From the NCBI RefSeq assembly GCF_005937185.1, contig NZ_VCNI01000001.1, positions 62,001 to 126,000 of the forward strand: 64,000 nucleotides of DNA, written 5' to 3'. Origin of the DNA: Flagellimonas algicola (GTDB lineage: Bacteria > Bacteroidota > Bacteroidia > Flavobacteriales > Flavobacteriaceae). Of the stretch, positions 36,024 through 45,205 are shown in pieces. How positions within the stretch are numbered: position 1 is the stretch's first letter; the number at the start of each line of letters is the position of its first letter. The notes beneath the pieces are model-generated. The model did no database searches and had not been told where the DNA came from. It saw only the letters and a program-made list of their open reading frames with translations. The translations under genes were made by a program, and so were the position numbers.

Positions 36024-36596
36024 ATGGGCATGACACCAGATACCATAATAAGCATTTTCTTGGGCATAGGCCTGGCCGCCTCGGTAGGATTTAGGGTTTT
36101 TCTGCCCCTATTTGCGTTGAGTTTGGCCGCATATCTTGGAGTTTGGGATCTCAATGAAAATTGGGAATGGATTGGCAGTTTGGTCGCCTTGATTACCTTG
36201 GGCGTGGCCACCGTGGTTGAGATATTTGCTTATTTCATCCCTTGGGTGGACAATGCCTTGGACAGTTTGGCCGTTCCTTTGGCTGCTATTGCCGGAACAG
36301 CAGTAGTGGTATCTACTGTAGCCAACCTTGATCCTGTGGTAACATGGTCTCTTGCCATTATAGCAGGAGGTGGTACGGCCACCGCCATAAAAGGGGCCAA
36401 CGCAGCAGGAAGACTAACCTCAACAGCAACTACCGGCGGTGTGGCGAACCCCGTGGTATCTACCGTGGAGACAGGTACGGCCGTGGTCGTATCCACTGCC
36501 TCTATTTTGGTACCACCCATTGCCGCTATTCTAGTAATCATTATTTTGGTTGTCATTTTTAGAATTTATCGCAAATTGCGGCCAAAAAGTAGATAG
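36024..36596 (+). CDS. DUF4126 membrane protein
   Basis: A 190-residue integral membrane protein with about five hydrophobic segments. The N-terminal ISIFLGIGLAASVGFRVFLP and the central glycine- and alanine-rich TATAIKGANAAGRLTSTATT stretch are the marks of DUF4126. The start is placed at the ATG at 36024 (MGMTPDTI); a second Met two codons on is possible. It lies 24 bases after the helicase gene. Function unknown. Confidence 0.88.
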   Translation: MGMTPDTIISIFLGIGLAASVGFRVFLPLFALSLAAYLGVWDLNENWEWIGSLVALITLGVATVVEIFAYFIPWVDNALDSLAVPLAAIAGTAVVVSTVANLDPVVTWSLAIIAGGGTATAIKGANAAGRLTSTATTGGVANPVVSTVETGTAVVVSTASILVPPIAAILVIIILVVIFRIYRKLRPKSR

Positions 36597-36617
36597 ATAA
36601 ACCTTTAAGCAATTCAG

Positions 36618-37346
36618 GTGAAGATTATTTCCATGATACCGGCCCGGTACCAGGCCTCTAGATTTCCGGCTAAGCTAATGCAGGATTTAAATGGCAAACC
36701 GGTTATTGTTCGCACTTACGAAGCCGCAGTCCAAACGGGTTTGTTTGACGAAGTGTATGTGGTTACGGACAGTGATGTTATTTATGATGTGATTTCAGGT
36801 ATCGGTGGAAAAGCACTTCGAAGCCAAAGGGAACACGAAAGCGGAAGCGACCGCATCGCTGAAGCTGTGGAAGAAATGGATGTGGATATCGTAATCAATG
36901 TTCAGGGCGATGAGCCTTTTATAGACAAGGTAAGTCTGGCAAAAGTAATTGAGGTGTTCAAAAACGATGATACCGAAGAGATAGACTTGGCCTCTTTGAT
37001 GACTCCAATTACGGATTGGGATGAAATAGCAAATCCCAACACGGTAAAAGTCATTGTGGACAAGGAGGATTTTGCCCTGTATTTTTCAAGATCACCCATT
37101 CCTTATCCAAGGGATGAAGAGGTAGAAGCCACTTATTACAAACACAAGGGCATTTATGCTTTTAGAAAAAGGGCCCTAATGGATTTCCAAAGACTGCCAA
37201 TGCGCTCTTTGGAGGCCAAGGAAAAAATTGAGGCCATCCGATTTTTGGAATATGGAAAAAAAATAAAAATGGTGGAAACTCACGTGACCGGCATAGAAAT
37301 TGATACCCCCGAAGACCTAGAACGCGCCAAAAAAGCATGGATATAG
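36618..37346 (+). CDS. kdsB: 3-deoxy-manno-octulosonate cytidylyltransferase
   Basis: Activates Kdo (or 8-amino-Kdo) with CTP for lipopolysaccharide core assembly. The 242-residue product uses a GTG start: [20 protein letters not shown], with the nucleotide-binding motif at residues 8-19, then [28 protein letters not shown] and [10 protein letters not shown]. Complete. The next gene overlaps it by ten bases and a KdnB-type oxidase follows, so the natural substrate may be 8-amino-3,8-dideoxy-manno-octulosonate, as described for Shewanella KdsB. Confidence 0.96.
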   Translation: MKIISMIPARYQASRFPAKLMQDLNGKPVIVRTYEAAVQTGLFDEVYVVTDSDVIYDVISGIGGKALRSQREHESGSDRIAEAVEEMDVDIVINVQGDEPFIDKVSLAKVIEVFKNDDTEEIDLASLMTPITDWDEIANPNTVKVIVDKEDFALYFSRSPIPYPRDEEVEATYYKHKGIYAFRKRALMDFQRLPMRSLEAKEKIEAIRFLEYGKKIKMVETHVTGIEIDTPEDLERAKKAWI

Positions 37347-38041
37347 ATTTTAAAGACATAAAGGTCATTGGCTTTGATGCTGACGACACACTCTGGGTAA
37401 ACGAAACCTATTTTAGGGAGACCGAGGAACGCTTTGCCGAGTTGTTGGAGGGATATGAGACCAAGAACAAGATAGACCAGGAACTTTTCAAGGTCGAAAT
37501 GCAAAACCTGGAACTCTATGGATATGGAGTAAAAGGATTTGTGCTGTCCATGATTGAAACCGCATTGGATTTGTCCAACAACAGAATTTCCCAGCAAACC
37601 CTAACCGAGATTTTGGATTTGGGAAAAAAAATGATTTCCCATCCTGTGGAACTATTGGATGGGGTGCAGGAAGTATTGTCCAAATTAGAGAACAAGTACA
37701 GGCTTATTGTACTTACCAAGGGCGATTTGTTGGATCAGGAGCGAAAGCTGGAAAAGTCAGGAATTTCCAAATATTTTCATCACGTAGAAGTCTTAAGTGA
37801 TAAAAAAGAGAACAATTACCGAAATCTATTAGAGCATTTGGAGATAGACGTTACGGAATTCCTGATGATCGGTAACTCCCTTAAGTCGGATGTCCTACCC
37901 ATTTTGAATATCGGGGCCAAAGCCATTCATGTACCCTTTCACACCACATGGGCTCACGAAATGGTCACCGAAGATGAACAGATAAACAATCATCTAAAAT
38001 TGAACAACCTCAAGGATGTTCTAAAGTACTTGGAAAATTAA
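37337..38041 (+). CDS. HAD-superfamily hydrolase
   Basis: A 234-residue hydrolase of the haloacid dehalogenase superfamily. Motif I is [12 protein letters not shown] (Asp nucleophile at residue 13), motif [10 protein letters not shown], motif III a Lys in the [10 protein letters not shown] region, and motif [14 protein letters not shown]. The cap is the helical type (C1). It overlaps kdsB by 10 bases and the next gene by one base, so the three are translated together. It does not look like KdsC, the Kdo-8-phosphate phosphatase; its substrate is unknown. Confidence 0.9.
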   Translation: MDIDFKDIKVIGFDADDTLWVNETYFRETEERFAELLEGYETKNKIDQELFKVEMQNLELYGYGVKGFVLSMIETALDLSNNRISQQTLTEILDLGKKMISHPVELLDGVQEVLSKLENKYRLIVLTKGDLLDQERKLEKSGISKYFHHVEVLSDKKENNYRNLLEHLEIDVTEFLMIGNSLKSDVLPILNIGAKAIHVPFHTTWAHEMVTEDEQINNHLKLNNLKDVLKYLEN

Positions 38042-39165
38042 TGAACACGAACTATAACTTGGAAAGCAAGGAGACCATATCAAAAAATACCTCGTACCGG
38101 AACTTCCCCATGGTTCCCAGAGTGATTTTTGGAAAGGGAAGTTTTTCCCAACTGGGCGAAATACTATTGCCGCAAAGGCGAAATTCTGAAGCTCCCTTCA
38201 TCTTTTTAGTGGATGACTTTTTTGAAAACAGGAGTTTGGCCAATGAAATTCCTTTGTTGTTCAATGATGAACTTATCTTTATTTCAGCAGATGAAGAGCC
38301 AAAAACCGCACAGGTGGACGCCTTGGTTGCAAGGATTCAGCAGAACTTTGATGAACTTCCTTCAGGAATTGTTGGAATCGGAGGGGGAACCCTACTGGAT
38401 TTGGCCAAAGCAGTGTCCATCCTCTTGAACAATGATGGCTTGGCGCAGGATTATCAAGGGTGGGATTTGGTACAGCGCCCCGCTATATATCATGTTGGTA
38501 TTCCAACTATAAGCGGAACGGGAGCTGAAGTCTCACGCACAACGGTATTGTTGGGGCCAGAGAAAAAACTGGGCATCAACTCTGACCATACCACCTTTGA
38601 CCAGGTAATTCTAGATCCAGATTTGACACAAACGGTACCTACGGAACAATGGTTCTACACGGGAATGGACTGTTTTATCCATTGCATAGAGTCTTTGGAA
38701 GGGACCTATTTGAATGCTTTTAGTCAAAGCTATGGCGAAAAGGCATTGGATTTATGCAAGGAAGTTTTCTTGGAGGACCATCCAGAGGAAGCTTCTAGAG
38801 ATATGCTCATGATGGCCTCTTGGCATGGAGGGATGAGCATTGCGTACTCCCAGGTGGGGATAGCGCATGCCATGAGTTATGGTCTGTCCTATCTTTTGGG
38901 AATCAAACATGGTATTGGCAACTGTTTGGTGTTTCAACACTTGGAGGAGTTTTATCCAGAGGGAGTGAAACTCTTTAACCAGATGCTTTCCAAGCACAAT
39001 ATTCAAATGCCCAAAGGTATCTGTTCCAACCTTTCACAAAGTGATTTTGATACCATGGTAGAGGTGTCACTGGGAATGTGTGCATTGTGGGAAAATGCAC
39101 TGGGGAAGGATTGGAAAAGCATTATGACTCCCCAACGACTTCAGGAACTTTACTCCCGTATCTAG
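38041..39165 (+). CDS. kdnB: 3-deoxy-manno-octulosonate 8-oxidase (KdnB-like)
   Basis: An iron-containing alcohol dehydrogenase of 374 residues. KdnB oxidises the C8 hydroxyl of Kdo, the first step to 8-amino-Kdo; KdnA then adds the amino group. The sequence agrees closely with what I recall of the Shewanella enzyme: GIGGGTLLDLAKA for NAD, GIPTISGTGAEVSRT, FYTGMDCFIHCIESLEGTYL, MASWHGGMSIAYSQVGIAHA and GIKHGIGNCLVF hold the metal and substrate residues. The adjacent kdsB strengthens the call. No kdnA is in the window. The alternative is a general iron-type alcohol dehydrogenase. Confidence 0.85.
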   Translation: MNTNYNLESKETISKNTSYRNFPMVPRVIFGKGSFSQLGEILLPQRRNSEAPFIFLVDDFFENRSLANEIPLLFNDELIFISADEEPKTAQVDALVARIQQNFDELPSGIVGIGGGTLLDLAKAVSILLNNDGLAQDYQGWDLVQRPAIYHVGIPTISGTGAEVSRTTVLLGPEKKLGINSDHTTFDQVILDPDLTQTVPTEQWFYTGMDCFIHCIESLEGTYLNAFSQSYGEKALDLCKEVFLEDHPEEASRDMLMMASWHGGMSIAYSQVGIAHAMSYGLSYLLGIKHGIGNCLVFQHLEEFYPEGVKLFNQMLSKHNIQMPKGICSNLSQSDFDTMVEVSLGMCALWENALGKDWKSIMTPQRLQELYSRI

Positions 39166-39178
39166 GAAGATCTTCCTA
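39163..39178. repeat. Perfect 16-base palindrome over the kdnB stop codon
   Basis: TAGGAAGATCTTCCTA reads the same on both strands and begins at the kdnB stop codon. It may be a weak RNA hairpin at the gene end or a protein-binding site for the next gene; no T run follows. Confidence 0.4.
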
Positions 39179-39199
39179 TCTGTTTAAAACTGTATTGCT

Positions 39200-39742
39200 A
39201 TGATGCACCAGCTCGCCAAATTTTTATACTTCAAGGTTTTGGGTTGGAAGCTGGTAGGTGTCTTTCCGGATTTGGATAAATGCGTGATAATTGTAGTTCC
39301 CCATACCCATTGGTTGGATTTCTTTTTAGGACTTTTAGTGCGTAAGGTTATCAATAAGGAGATGAACTATATTGGAAAAAAGAGCCTTTTCAAACCTCCT
39401 CTTGGCTGGTTTTTCAGATGGACTGGCGGCGCTCCCATAGATCGAACCAAAAACTCCAATACGGTGGACAGTGTGGCTGAAATTTTTAAGGAAAGGAAGG
39501 TATTCCGTTTTGCATTGGCACCAGAAGGAACCCGGAAAAAAGTAACCGCACTCAAAACCGGATTCTATCACATTGCCAAAAAGGCTCAAGTTCCCATAGT
39601 TATGGTGGCGTTTGACTTTGGAAATAAACAGGTAAAGATTGCCGAGCCATTTCTACCAACCGAGGATATTCAACAGGATTTTAAAAAAATCCGTGCCTTT
39701 TTCAAGGGGGTTCAGGGGAGGATTCCGGAATATAGCTACTAG
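39200..39742 (+). CDS. PlsC-type acyltransferase
   Basis: A 180-residue lysophospholipid acyltransferase-family protein. The catalytic motif H-x4-D is HTHWLD (about residues 35-40), then the substrate-binding PLGWFFRWTGGAPIDR and PEGTRKK, and a late IVMVAFDFGNK strand. There is one Met at codons 1 and 2, either could start. The short form without an extra membrane domain is seen in many Bacteroidota. It follows the kdsB-HAD-kdnB genes, so it may act in lipid or lipopolysaccharide synthesis, but general phosphatidic acid synthesis is equally possible. It overlaps the next, converging gene by four bases. Confidence 0.87.
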   Translation: MMHQLAKFLYFKVLGWKLVGVFPDLDKCVIIVVPHTHWLDFFLGLLVRKVINKEMNYIGKKSLFKPPLGWFFRWTGGAPIDRTKNSNTVDSVAEIFKERKVFRFALAPEGTRKKVTALKTGFYHIAKKAQVPIVMVAFDFGNKQVKIAEPFLPTEDIQQDFKKIRAFFKGVQGRIPEYSY

Positions 39743-40233
39743 GTCTTTTTAAGCGGTTTCGCCTTGGGTTTTTCCACTTTTTTCTTATTTCCCGGAAATA
39801 CCAAGTTGGTACTTGAATAGCTGCCGCCAAAGGTCAGTGCCGCAGCATATACTTGCTGAATGGCATCCACCACCTGATGTTCTGAAAGCTCTTTCAGGGG
39901 ATGGGTATATACGGACCAAATAATCTCATCACTGAGGGCATATTTTACATCCAAAGCTGAATGAAAGTTGGCTACCAGGGCATTCAATAACTCTTCTTCA
40001 CCAAGCTTTTCCCGTTCCACAATGGGCGAAATGATCCGCATCCGATTCGCATTTTCATCAAAAACACAGATTAACATGGCTTCATTAAATAAAAACTGGT
40101 ATTGATTCCCATTTACTTTGACGGTATCCGCCTCTTTTTCAATAATTTCATAGAGTTTGGCCGGGGTCATTTCTTGGGCAGATAGTATCCCGAAGCCAAG
40201 GAACATGAAAAATGCTAAGATATAATTACGCAT
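39739..40233 (-). CDS. Exported protein of unknown function
   Basis: 164 residues. A signal peptide ends near ILSAQEMTPA, and the mature part starts with AKLYEIIEKEADTVKVNGNQ, a mixed strand-helix pattern that reminds me of the type III chaperone/YbjN-like fold. The C-terminus is basic, rich in Lys and Pro (KKKVEKPKAKPLKK). No known family is certain. The gene converges on the acyltransferase gene. Confidence 0.65.
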   Translation of the reverse strand: MRNYILAFFMFLGFGILSAQEMTPAKLYEIIEKEADTVKVNGNQYQFLFNEAMLICVFDENANRMRIISPIVEREKLGEEELLNALVANFHSALDVKYALSDEIIWSVYTHPLKELSEHQVVDAIQQVYAAALTFGGSYSSTNLVFPGNKKKVEKPKAKPLKKT

Positions 40234-40428
40234 AGGACAAGCTTTGTTTTTTGGTCGCGAGATTGCAAATTACTTTACAAGGAAACCTAGAGTGGCAAAT
40301 TTCCAAACCCCTGAATTCTTGGCAAAATCCAATTTCTTACAACCCTTAAATTAAACATTTATACGGTTATGGTCTATAACGATCTATTCCCTAAAGATTA
40401 ATTAACTTCCCATTTTTATAAATTCAAA

Positions 40429-42684
40429 ATGAGAAAAAACCGTTTTATCCTGCTCGTTTCAGTATTAATTTTGGGCTGTTCCCAAGTAAAGGAAACTCCG
40501 GTTGCAGCGCAAGAGGACTATGTAGATTTGGTATACCCATTTTTGGATACGGCCAATTCCCGCTGGTTTTTCTTCTCGTCTGCTAGCCGTCCTTTTGGCA
40601 TGGTCAATTTAAGCCCAGACACAGAAACCGAGGGGGCATGGGGGAGTGGCTACCGATATAAAACTACCAACATTAAAGGATTTTCGCATGTGCATGCCTG
40701 GCAAATGTCAGGCCCATCAGTTATGCCGTTAATTTCAGATGGAACGCAAAAAGATTATGCCAATTTTCATTCTGATTTTACACACGAAACAGAGAAAGTA
40801 CATCCTGGTTATCATTACGTTGAATTGCAGAAACACGGAATAAACGTAGAGCTAACCAGTACAACGCGAGTGGGTTTTCATCAATATTCCTTCCCATCCA
40901 AGTCCAATAAAGTTATTATGTTTAATCTGGAGGGGCAGAATGGCCCATCCAAAATGATTGAACCCGAGTTGGAAATTGTCGGCAATAAGATGATTTCTGG
41001 AAAAGTGGTCAATGCCCCTACAAGCAGAAGGCCAAAACCCATTACTGTTTATTTCCATGCACTTTTGGATACTGCCATTGAAACTTTGGAAAGCAAGGAG
41101 GGGAAATTCCTGATTAGATTGGATGACGAAGGAAAAAAGGTTAAGATGAAGCTGGCCATATCCTATACGTCCATTGCCAATGCCAAAGAAAACATGGAGG
41201 CTGAACTATCCCATTGGGATTTTGATGAAGTTGTTCAAGATTCCCGCTCCCAATGGAACCAAATGTTGGGTAGGGTTAAGGTGGAGGGCAATACCCAAGA
41301 GCAACGGAGACGTTTTTACACCGATTTATGGCACGCACTGCAAGGAAGAAGAATCATAAGTGATGTAAATGGAGCATATCCAGATAACACAAATAAAGAT
41401 GTTCGAATTGGGCAGATACCTCTTGATCAAGAGGGCAATCCCAAGTTCAACCATTACAATTCCGATTCTTTTTGGGGTGCACAGTGGACCATTGCGGTAC
41501 TTTGGCAGTTGGTGTACCCTGAAATAGCGGATGAGTTTGTCCAATCTCTTTTACAGTATTATCAAGATGGAGGGATGGTACCCCGTGGTCCCTCAGGAGG
41601 CAATTATACGTACGTGATGACGGGAGCGTCCGCAACGCCTTTCATGGTGGGCGCCTATCAAAAAGGGATTCGTGGCTATGACCCGGAACTATTATATGAG
41701 GGACTTAGAAAAAATCATATGTCTGGGGGAATTATGGCCCGGGCTGGATACGAGCATAAGACAACGAAAGGAGGAGGATTGGAACATTATATCAGTGAGG
41801 GTTATGTGCCGTATCCCAATCCCGAGGGAGATTTTGGAGGCCACCAGGATGGCGCGAGCATGACTTTGGAGTATGCATATCAGGATTACGCTTTGGACCA
41901 ATTGGCAGAATCTCTAGGAAAAATTGAGGATCAAAAGTACTTTTTGGAGCGATCAAAAACTTACAAGAATGTTTTTGATTCCAAGACCAACTGGATCAGA
42001 CCTAAAAATGATAAAGGAGAATGGAAACCTGATTTTGATCCGCACGACTATCAAAATGGTTTTGTGGAGGCCAATGGTTCCCAAGCAACATGGTTTGTCC
42101 CGCATGATCTTGAAGGCTTGGCCCAATTGATGGGCGGCAAGCAAGCAGCAGTGAAAAAATTGCAAGATCAGTTCATGGAGGCCGAAAAAATGGGATTTAC
42201 CTCTGGCACTTCGCATGCCGTGGAGACCCACCCTGAATATAAACGCATTCCTATCAATTACGGCAATCAACCCTCCATGCAGACCGCACATGTGTTCTAT
42301 TTTTTGGACAGACCAGATTTGACGCAATTATGGGTACGGAAGGTAGTGGATGACGTTTATAGTGGACTGAGTCCAGAAACAGGCTATAACGGTGACGAAG
42401 ATCAGGGGTTAATGGGATCTTTAGCAGTTCTTCTCAAAATGGGCTTATTCCAAATGACGGCTGGAGTGGAGGCGGAGCCCAAATACATTGTAACCAAACC
42501 CATTTTTGACAGGCTCACCATTCAACTAGATCAGAACTATTTTCCAGGAAAAGAACTTGTTATTGAGGTCGAGGATAGCACATTGGATGCCATTTCTAAA
42601 TTGGTGTTTAACCATGAAGAAATCCCTGAGTCTGAAATCAGGCATTCAGAATTGGTCAAAGGGGGAATATTGGTTGTGGAATAA
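40429..42684 (+). CDS. GH92-family alpha-mannosidase lipoprotein
   Basis: A 751-residue glycoside hydrolase of family 92, which removes terminal alpha-linked mannose with calcium. The lipobox is LILGC (Cys17), so it is anchored in the envelope. The N-terminal beta domain starts YVDLVYPFLDTANSRWFFF; the catalytic (alpha/alpha)6 part includes the SDSFWGAQW-type segment, GPSGGNYTYVMTGASATPFM, FVEANGSQATWFVPHD and GYNGDEDQGLMGS, where the acidic catalytic residues lie. Its target could be yeast-type or algal mannose-containing glycans. No susC/susD-like pair adjoins it, so it is not in a classic polysaccharide utilisation locus. Confidence 0.9.
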   Translation: MRKNRFILLVSVLILGCSQVKETPVAAQEDYVDLVYPFLDTANSRWFFFSSASRPFGMVNLSPDTETEGAWGSGYRYKTTNIKGFSHVHAWQMSGPSVMPLISDGTQKDYANFHSDFTHETEKVHPGYHYVELQKHGINVELTSTTRVGFHQYSFPSKSNKVIMFNLEGQNGPSKMIEPELEIVGNKMISGKVVNAPTSRRPKPITVYFHALLDTAIETLESKEGKFLIRLDDEGKKVKMKLAISYTSIANAKENMEAELSHWDFDEVVQDSRSQWNQMLGRVKVEGNTQEQRRRFYTDLWHALQGRRIISDVNGAYPDNTNKDVRIGQIPLDQEGNPKFNHYNSDSFWGAQWTIAVLWQLVYPEIADEFVQSLLQYYQDGGMVPRGPSGGNYTYVMTGASATPFMVGAYQKGIRGYDPELLYEGLRKNHMSGGIMARAGYEHKTTKGGGLEHYISEGYVPYPNPEGDFGGHQDGASMTLEYAYQDYALDQLAESLGKIEDQKYFLERSKTYKNVFDSKTNWIRPKNDKGEWKPDFDPHDYQNGFVEANGSQATWFVPHDLEGLAQLMGGKQAAVKKLQDQFMEAEKMGFTSGTSHAVETHPEYKRIPINYGNQPSMQTAHVFYFLDRPDLTQLWVRKVVDDVYSGLSPETGYNGDEDQGLMGSLAVLLKMGLFQMTAGVEAEPKYIVTKPIFDRLTIQLDQNYFPGKELVIEVEDSTLDAISKLVFNHEEIPESEIRHSELVKGGILVVE

Positions 42685-42739
42685 CAACCTAAATTTTAAA
42701 ACGTGTTCAACAGCGGCCCATTACTAATCAGGAATTTAA

Positions 42740-43207
42740 CTAGGCTCGCTCAAAATCAAGTTCTGCCCTTGCAGGGTCATCTGTACCATCCCCATCCAAA
42801 TCAAATTCTGCAGGACCACTGATGGAAAGGGTATTGGCCGTACTTTGTATGCTAAAAAACTCGTCATCCCCTGGAGAGTCATCAAATTCAACTACCAATA
42901 GGTCTTCATCGAATGACATTTGCCCGGTGCTAATCTCAGGATCTTCCCCCGTTTCAGTAATGGTCAATGTAAATCTTCCATTGGATTGAATGACAAGGGT
43001 TACTGTGCCTCCCTGTTCCACCACATCAATTGCCAAGGAAGCTCCGCTACCTGCAATATCAAATTCCGCTCGAGTAGCATTCCAACTTCCCGCAATATCA
43101 CTGATGGAAATTTCCGATCCGTCTAGGTCAAGTCCTTCGTCTTCTCCACATGCATAAAGACATATGAGAAGTAAGGCACATCCAAAAAATCTGGTGATTA
43201 CTTTCAT
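42740..43207 (-). CDS. Lipocalin-like small lipoprotein
   Basis: 155 residues with a lipobox LYAC (Cys20) followed by an acidic stretch GEDEGLDLDGSE. The mature part starts ISDIAGSWNATRAEF, the GxW signature of lipocalin-like families, then strand-rich sequence, and ends FDLDGDGTDDPARAELDFER, a calcium-binding-like DxDGDGxxD. It is probably an envelope lipoprotein; function unknown. It stands alone between two plus-strand genes or groups. Confidence 0.75.
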   Translation of the reverse strand: MKVITRFFGCALLLICLYACGEDEGLDLDGSEISISDIAGSWNATRAEFDIAGSGASLAIDVVEQGGTVTLVIQSNGRFTLTITETGEDPEISTGQMSFDEDLLVVEFDDSPGDDEFFSIQSTANTLSISGPAEFDLDGDGTDDPARAELDFERA

Positions 43208-43300
43208 GATTGATATAATTCGTTGATGAGTAATAAGTTACAAACTATATCAGTAAAAAATAAATGCTGAAAGTTAAATATGGAAACGGTACAAATGTGG

Positions 43301-44011
43301 CTATTCCTTCATGGTGTGGTAAACATTCTGCACATCATCGTCCTCCTCAATCTTTTCCAAGAGTTTTTCCACATCTGCAATCTGTTCTTCGGAAAGTTCC
43401 TTTGTAACTTGGGGAATACGCTCAAAACCGGAGGAAATAATCTCAATTTCACGGGATTCCAGCTCCTTTTGAATAGCACCAAAACTTTCAAACGAAGCAT
43501 AGATATGAATGCCATCTTCATCCACGAATACCTCTTCTGCTCCAAAATCGATCATTTCCAATTCCAGTTCTTCAGGATCAAGACCTTCTCCATTTATGGC
43601 GAAGTTACATGTATGATCAAACATAAATTCTACAGAGCCGGAGGTGCCCAGACTACCGTTGCACTTGTTAAAGTAACTGCGGATGTTGGCCACGGTTCGG
43701 GTATTGTTATCCGTAGCTGTCTCGATTAAAATGGCAATACCATGAGGTGCATAACCTTCAAAAAGTACTTCTTTGAAATCGCCCTGACTCTTGTCGGAAG
43801 CCCTTTTAATAGCCCTTTCAATATTGTCCTTGGGCATATTGACTGCCTTGGCATTCTGAATTACAGCACGCAATCTGGAATTGGAATCCGGGTCTGGACC
43901 GCCTTCTTTTACCGCAATAACAATATCCTTGCCGATGCGGGTAAACGCTTTGGACATAGCAGCCCAGCGTTTCATTTTCCGTGCCTTCCTGAATTCAAAT
44001 GCTCTTCCCAT
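43301..44011 (-). CDS. YebC/PmpR family regulator
   Basis: A 236-residue protein of the YebC/TACO1 family. It has the standard start GRAFEFRKARKMKRWAAMSK, the N-terminal helical domain with KAVNMPKDNIERAIKRAS, and the beta-sheet domain with EGYAPHGIAILIETATDN and FEFKRIPQ-like FERIPQVTKEL near the end. Some members bind DNA; others assist translation of proline-rich stretches. Both are possible here. Complete. Confidence 0.95.
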   Translation of the reverse strand: MGRAFEFRKARKMKRWAAMSKAFTRIGKDIVIAVKEGGPDPDSNSRLRAVIQNAKAVNMPKDNIERAIKRASDKSQGDFKEVLFEGYAPHGIAILIETATDNNTRTVANIRSYFNKCNGSLGTSGSVEFMFDHTCNFAINGEGLDPEELELEMIDFGAEEVFVDEDGIHIYASFESFGAIQKELESREIEIISSGFERIPQVTKELSEEQIADVEKLLEKIEEDDDVQNVYHTMKE

Positions 44012-44072
44012 TTATCTTGATTTTGGACAGCGACAAATTTAGCAAAAAAAGCCTCCTTGTCAAGCTGAAGTA

Positions 44073-44360
44073 CTACCCTTTGGACACAATCTGTTCAATA
44101 GCGTTGGCTAGGTCAAAATCATATTGGGTAATGCCTCCCGCATCGTGGGTATTCAGCTTAATGGTCAGCTGGTTGTACACATTTTCCCAATTGGGGTGGT
44201 GGTTTTGTTGTTCGGCTACAAAAGCAATATGGGTCATGACTGAAAAGGCTTCTTTAAAGTCCTTAAAAACAAAAGATTTGCAGATGCTACCATTATCATA
44301 GGTCCATCCATCCAGGTTTTTCAATTGGGCTTCTATCTGGGGAGTAGTTAGTTTGTCCAT
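44073..44360 (-). CDS. 4a-hydroxytetrahydrobiopterin dehydratase
   Basis: A 95-residue pterin-4a-carbinolamine dehydratase, which regenerates the pterin cofactor after aromatic amino acid hydroxylation. It has the full-length core: LDGWTYDNGSICKSFVFKDF, then HIAFVAEQQNHHPNWENVYN with the three conserved His (HHPxW), THDAGGITQYDFDLA and the final helix. No phenylalanine hydroxylase is in the window. Confidence 0.93.
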   Translation of the reverse strand: MDKLTTPQIEAQLKNLDGWTYDNGSICKSFVFKDFKEAFSVMTHIAFVAEQQNHHPNWENVYNQLTIKLNTHDAGGITQYDFDLANAIEQIVSKG

Positions 44361-44580
44361 TTTTTTGATTTAATATAGTGAATAAATACAATCCCAGCTC
44401 CCTTTCCCATTCACTTTTGGGCTCCCTTGTTACATTTCCAAAAGCATTTGTTACATATGGAGAATGCCCCAAAAGTAGTCGCTTCTAATTTTGAAACAGC
44501 GACGACCTCCATGCTGTAATGGATGGAAATATCTAAGAAAACTTCCCCCTAAAAACAAGGTTAACATTAAATCTAAAATC

Positions 44581-45186
44581 ATGAAAAAAGTACACTTCAT
44601 TTTTTTGGCCGTTGTTGCAATGGCATGTACAGTTTTGATTGCCTGTTCTGCGGAAGATGGTGAGACCGGGCCGCCAGGAGCCCAAGGCCCACAAGGAATT
44701 CCTGGAATTGACGGACAAGATGGGCTAGATGGAACAGATGGCCAGGACGGAACTGACGGGCAAGATGGCAACGCCAATGTAATTTTTTCCAATTGGATGG
44801 ACGCGGATTGGAATGTACAAGACGACCCCAGGGCAAAATCAATGAACATATTGATTACAGAGATAGACAATATTGAGCTTAGGAATAGAAGCTTGGTGTT
44901 TGTATATCTACAACAATGGGGAACTTCAAGTATTTATCCCATGCCCAATGCTGGTCGTTGGTCAAACACATTGTACTCCTATACGTTTGGAAATAATGGG
45001 ATAACCTTAAACGGTATTACCGTAACGCTTGTAAGTACCAACGGGGTTGATTTAACTGAATTTCAGTACTCAGGCTCCAGAGGAAACAGGTTTCGATATG
45101 TGTTGATTCCTGAAAGTGCCCAATCGGGTAAATTGGACTATTCCAACTATGAGGCGGTAAAATCTTTTTACAGCCTTCCAGATTAA
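44581..45186 (+). CDS. Collagen-like repeat lipoprotein (paralogue 2)
   Basis: 201 residues from MKKVHFIFLAVVAM; an in-frame ATG 90 bases earlier gives an unlikely N-terminus. The lipobox is LIAC (Cys18), followed by a Gly-X-Y segment (GETGPPGAQGPQGIPGIDGQ, continuing as DGLDGTDGQDGTDG), and a beta-rich C-terminal domain of about 145 residues that ends in a FRYVLIP motif similar to FRIVFVP in the gene at 1081-1668. The 38-base leader before the ATG resembles that of the paralogue. A -7-like TAATTTTG lies at 44486-44493. Function unknown; it heads a plus-strand group with a secreted protease-like gene. Confidence 0.85.
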   Translation: MKKVHFIFLAVVAMACTVLIACSAEDGETGPPGAQGPQGIPGIDGQDGLDGTDGQDGTDGQDGNANVIFSNWMDADWNVQDDPRAKSMNILITEIDNIELRNRSLVFVYLQQWGTSSIYPMPNAGRWSNTLYSYTFGNNGITLNGITVTLVSTNGVDLTEFQYSGSRGNRFRYVLIPESAQSGKLDYSNYEAVKSFYSLPD

Positions 45187-45205
45187 CACTTTTAAATCAG
45201 TAACA

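Noticed and set aside
36230..36556. A 108-codon minus-strand frame in the DUF4126 gene.
   Set aside because: Shadow of an alanine- and threonine-rich membrane protein.
44641..44780. Short tandem DNA repeats in the collagen-like gene.
   Set aside because: They follow from the Gly-X-Y protein repeat and are not a DNA-level repeat element.
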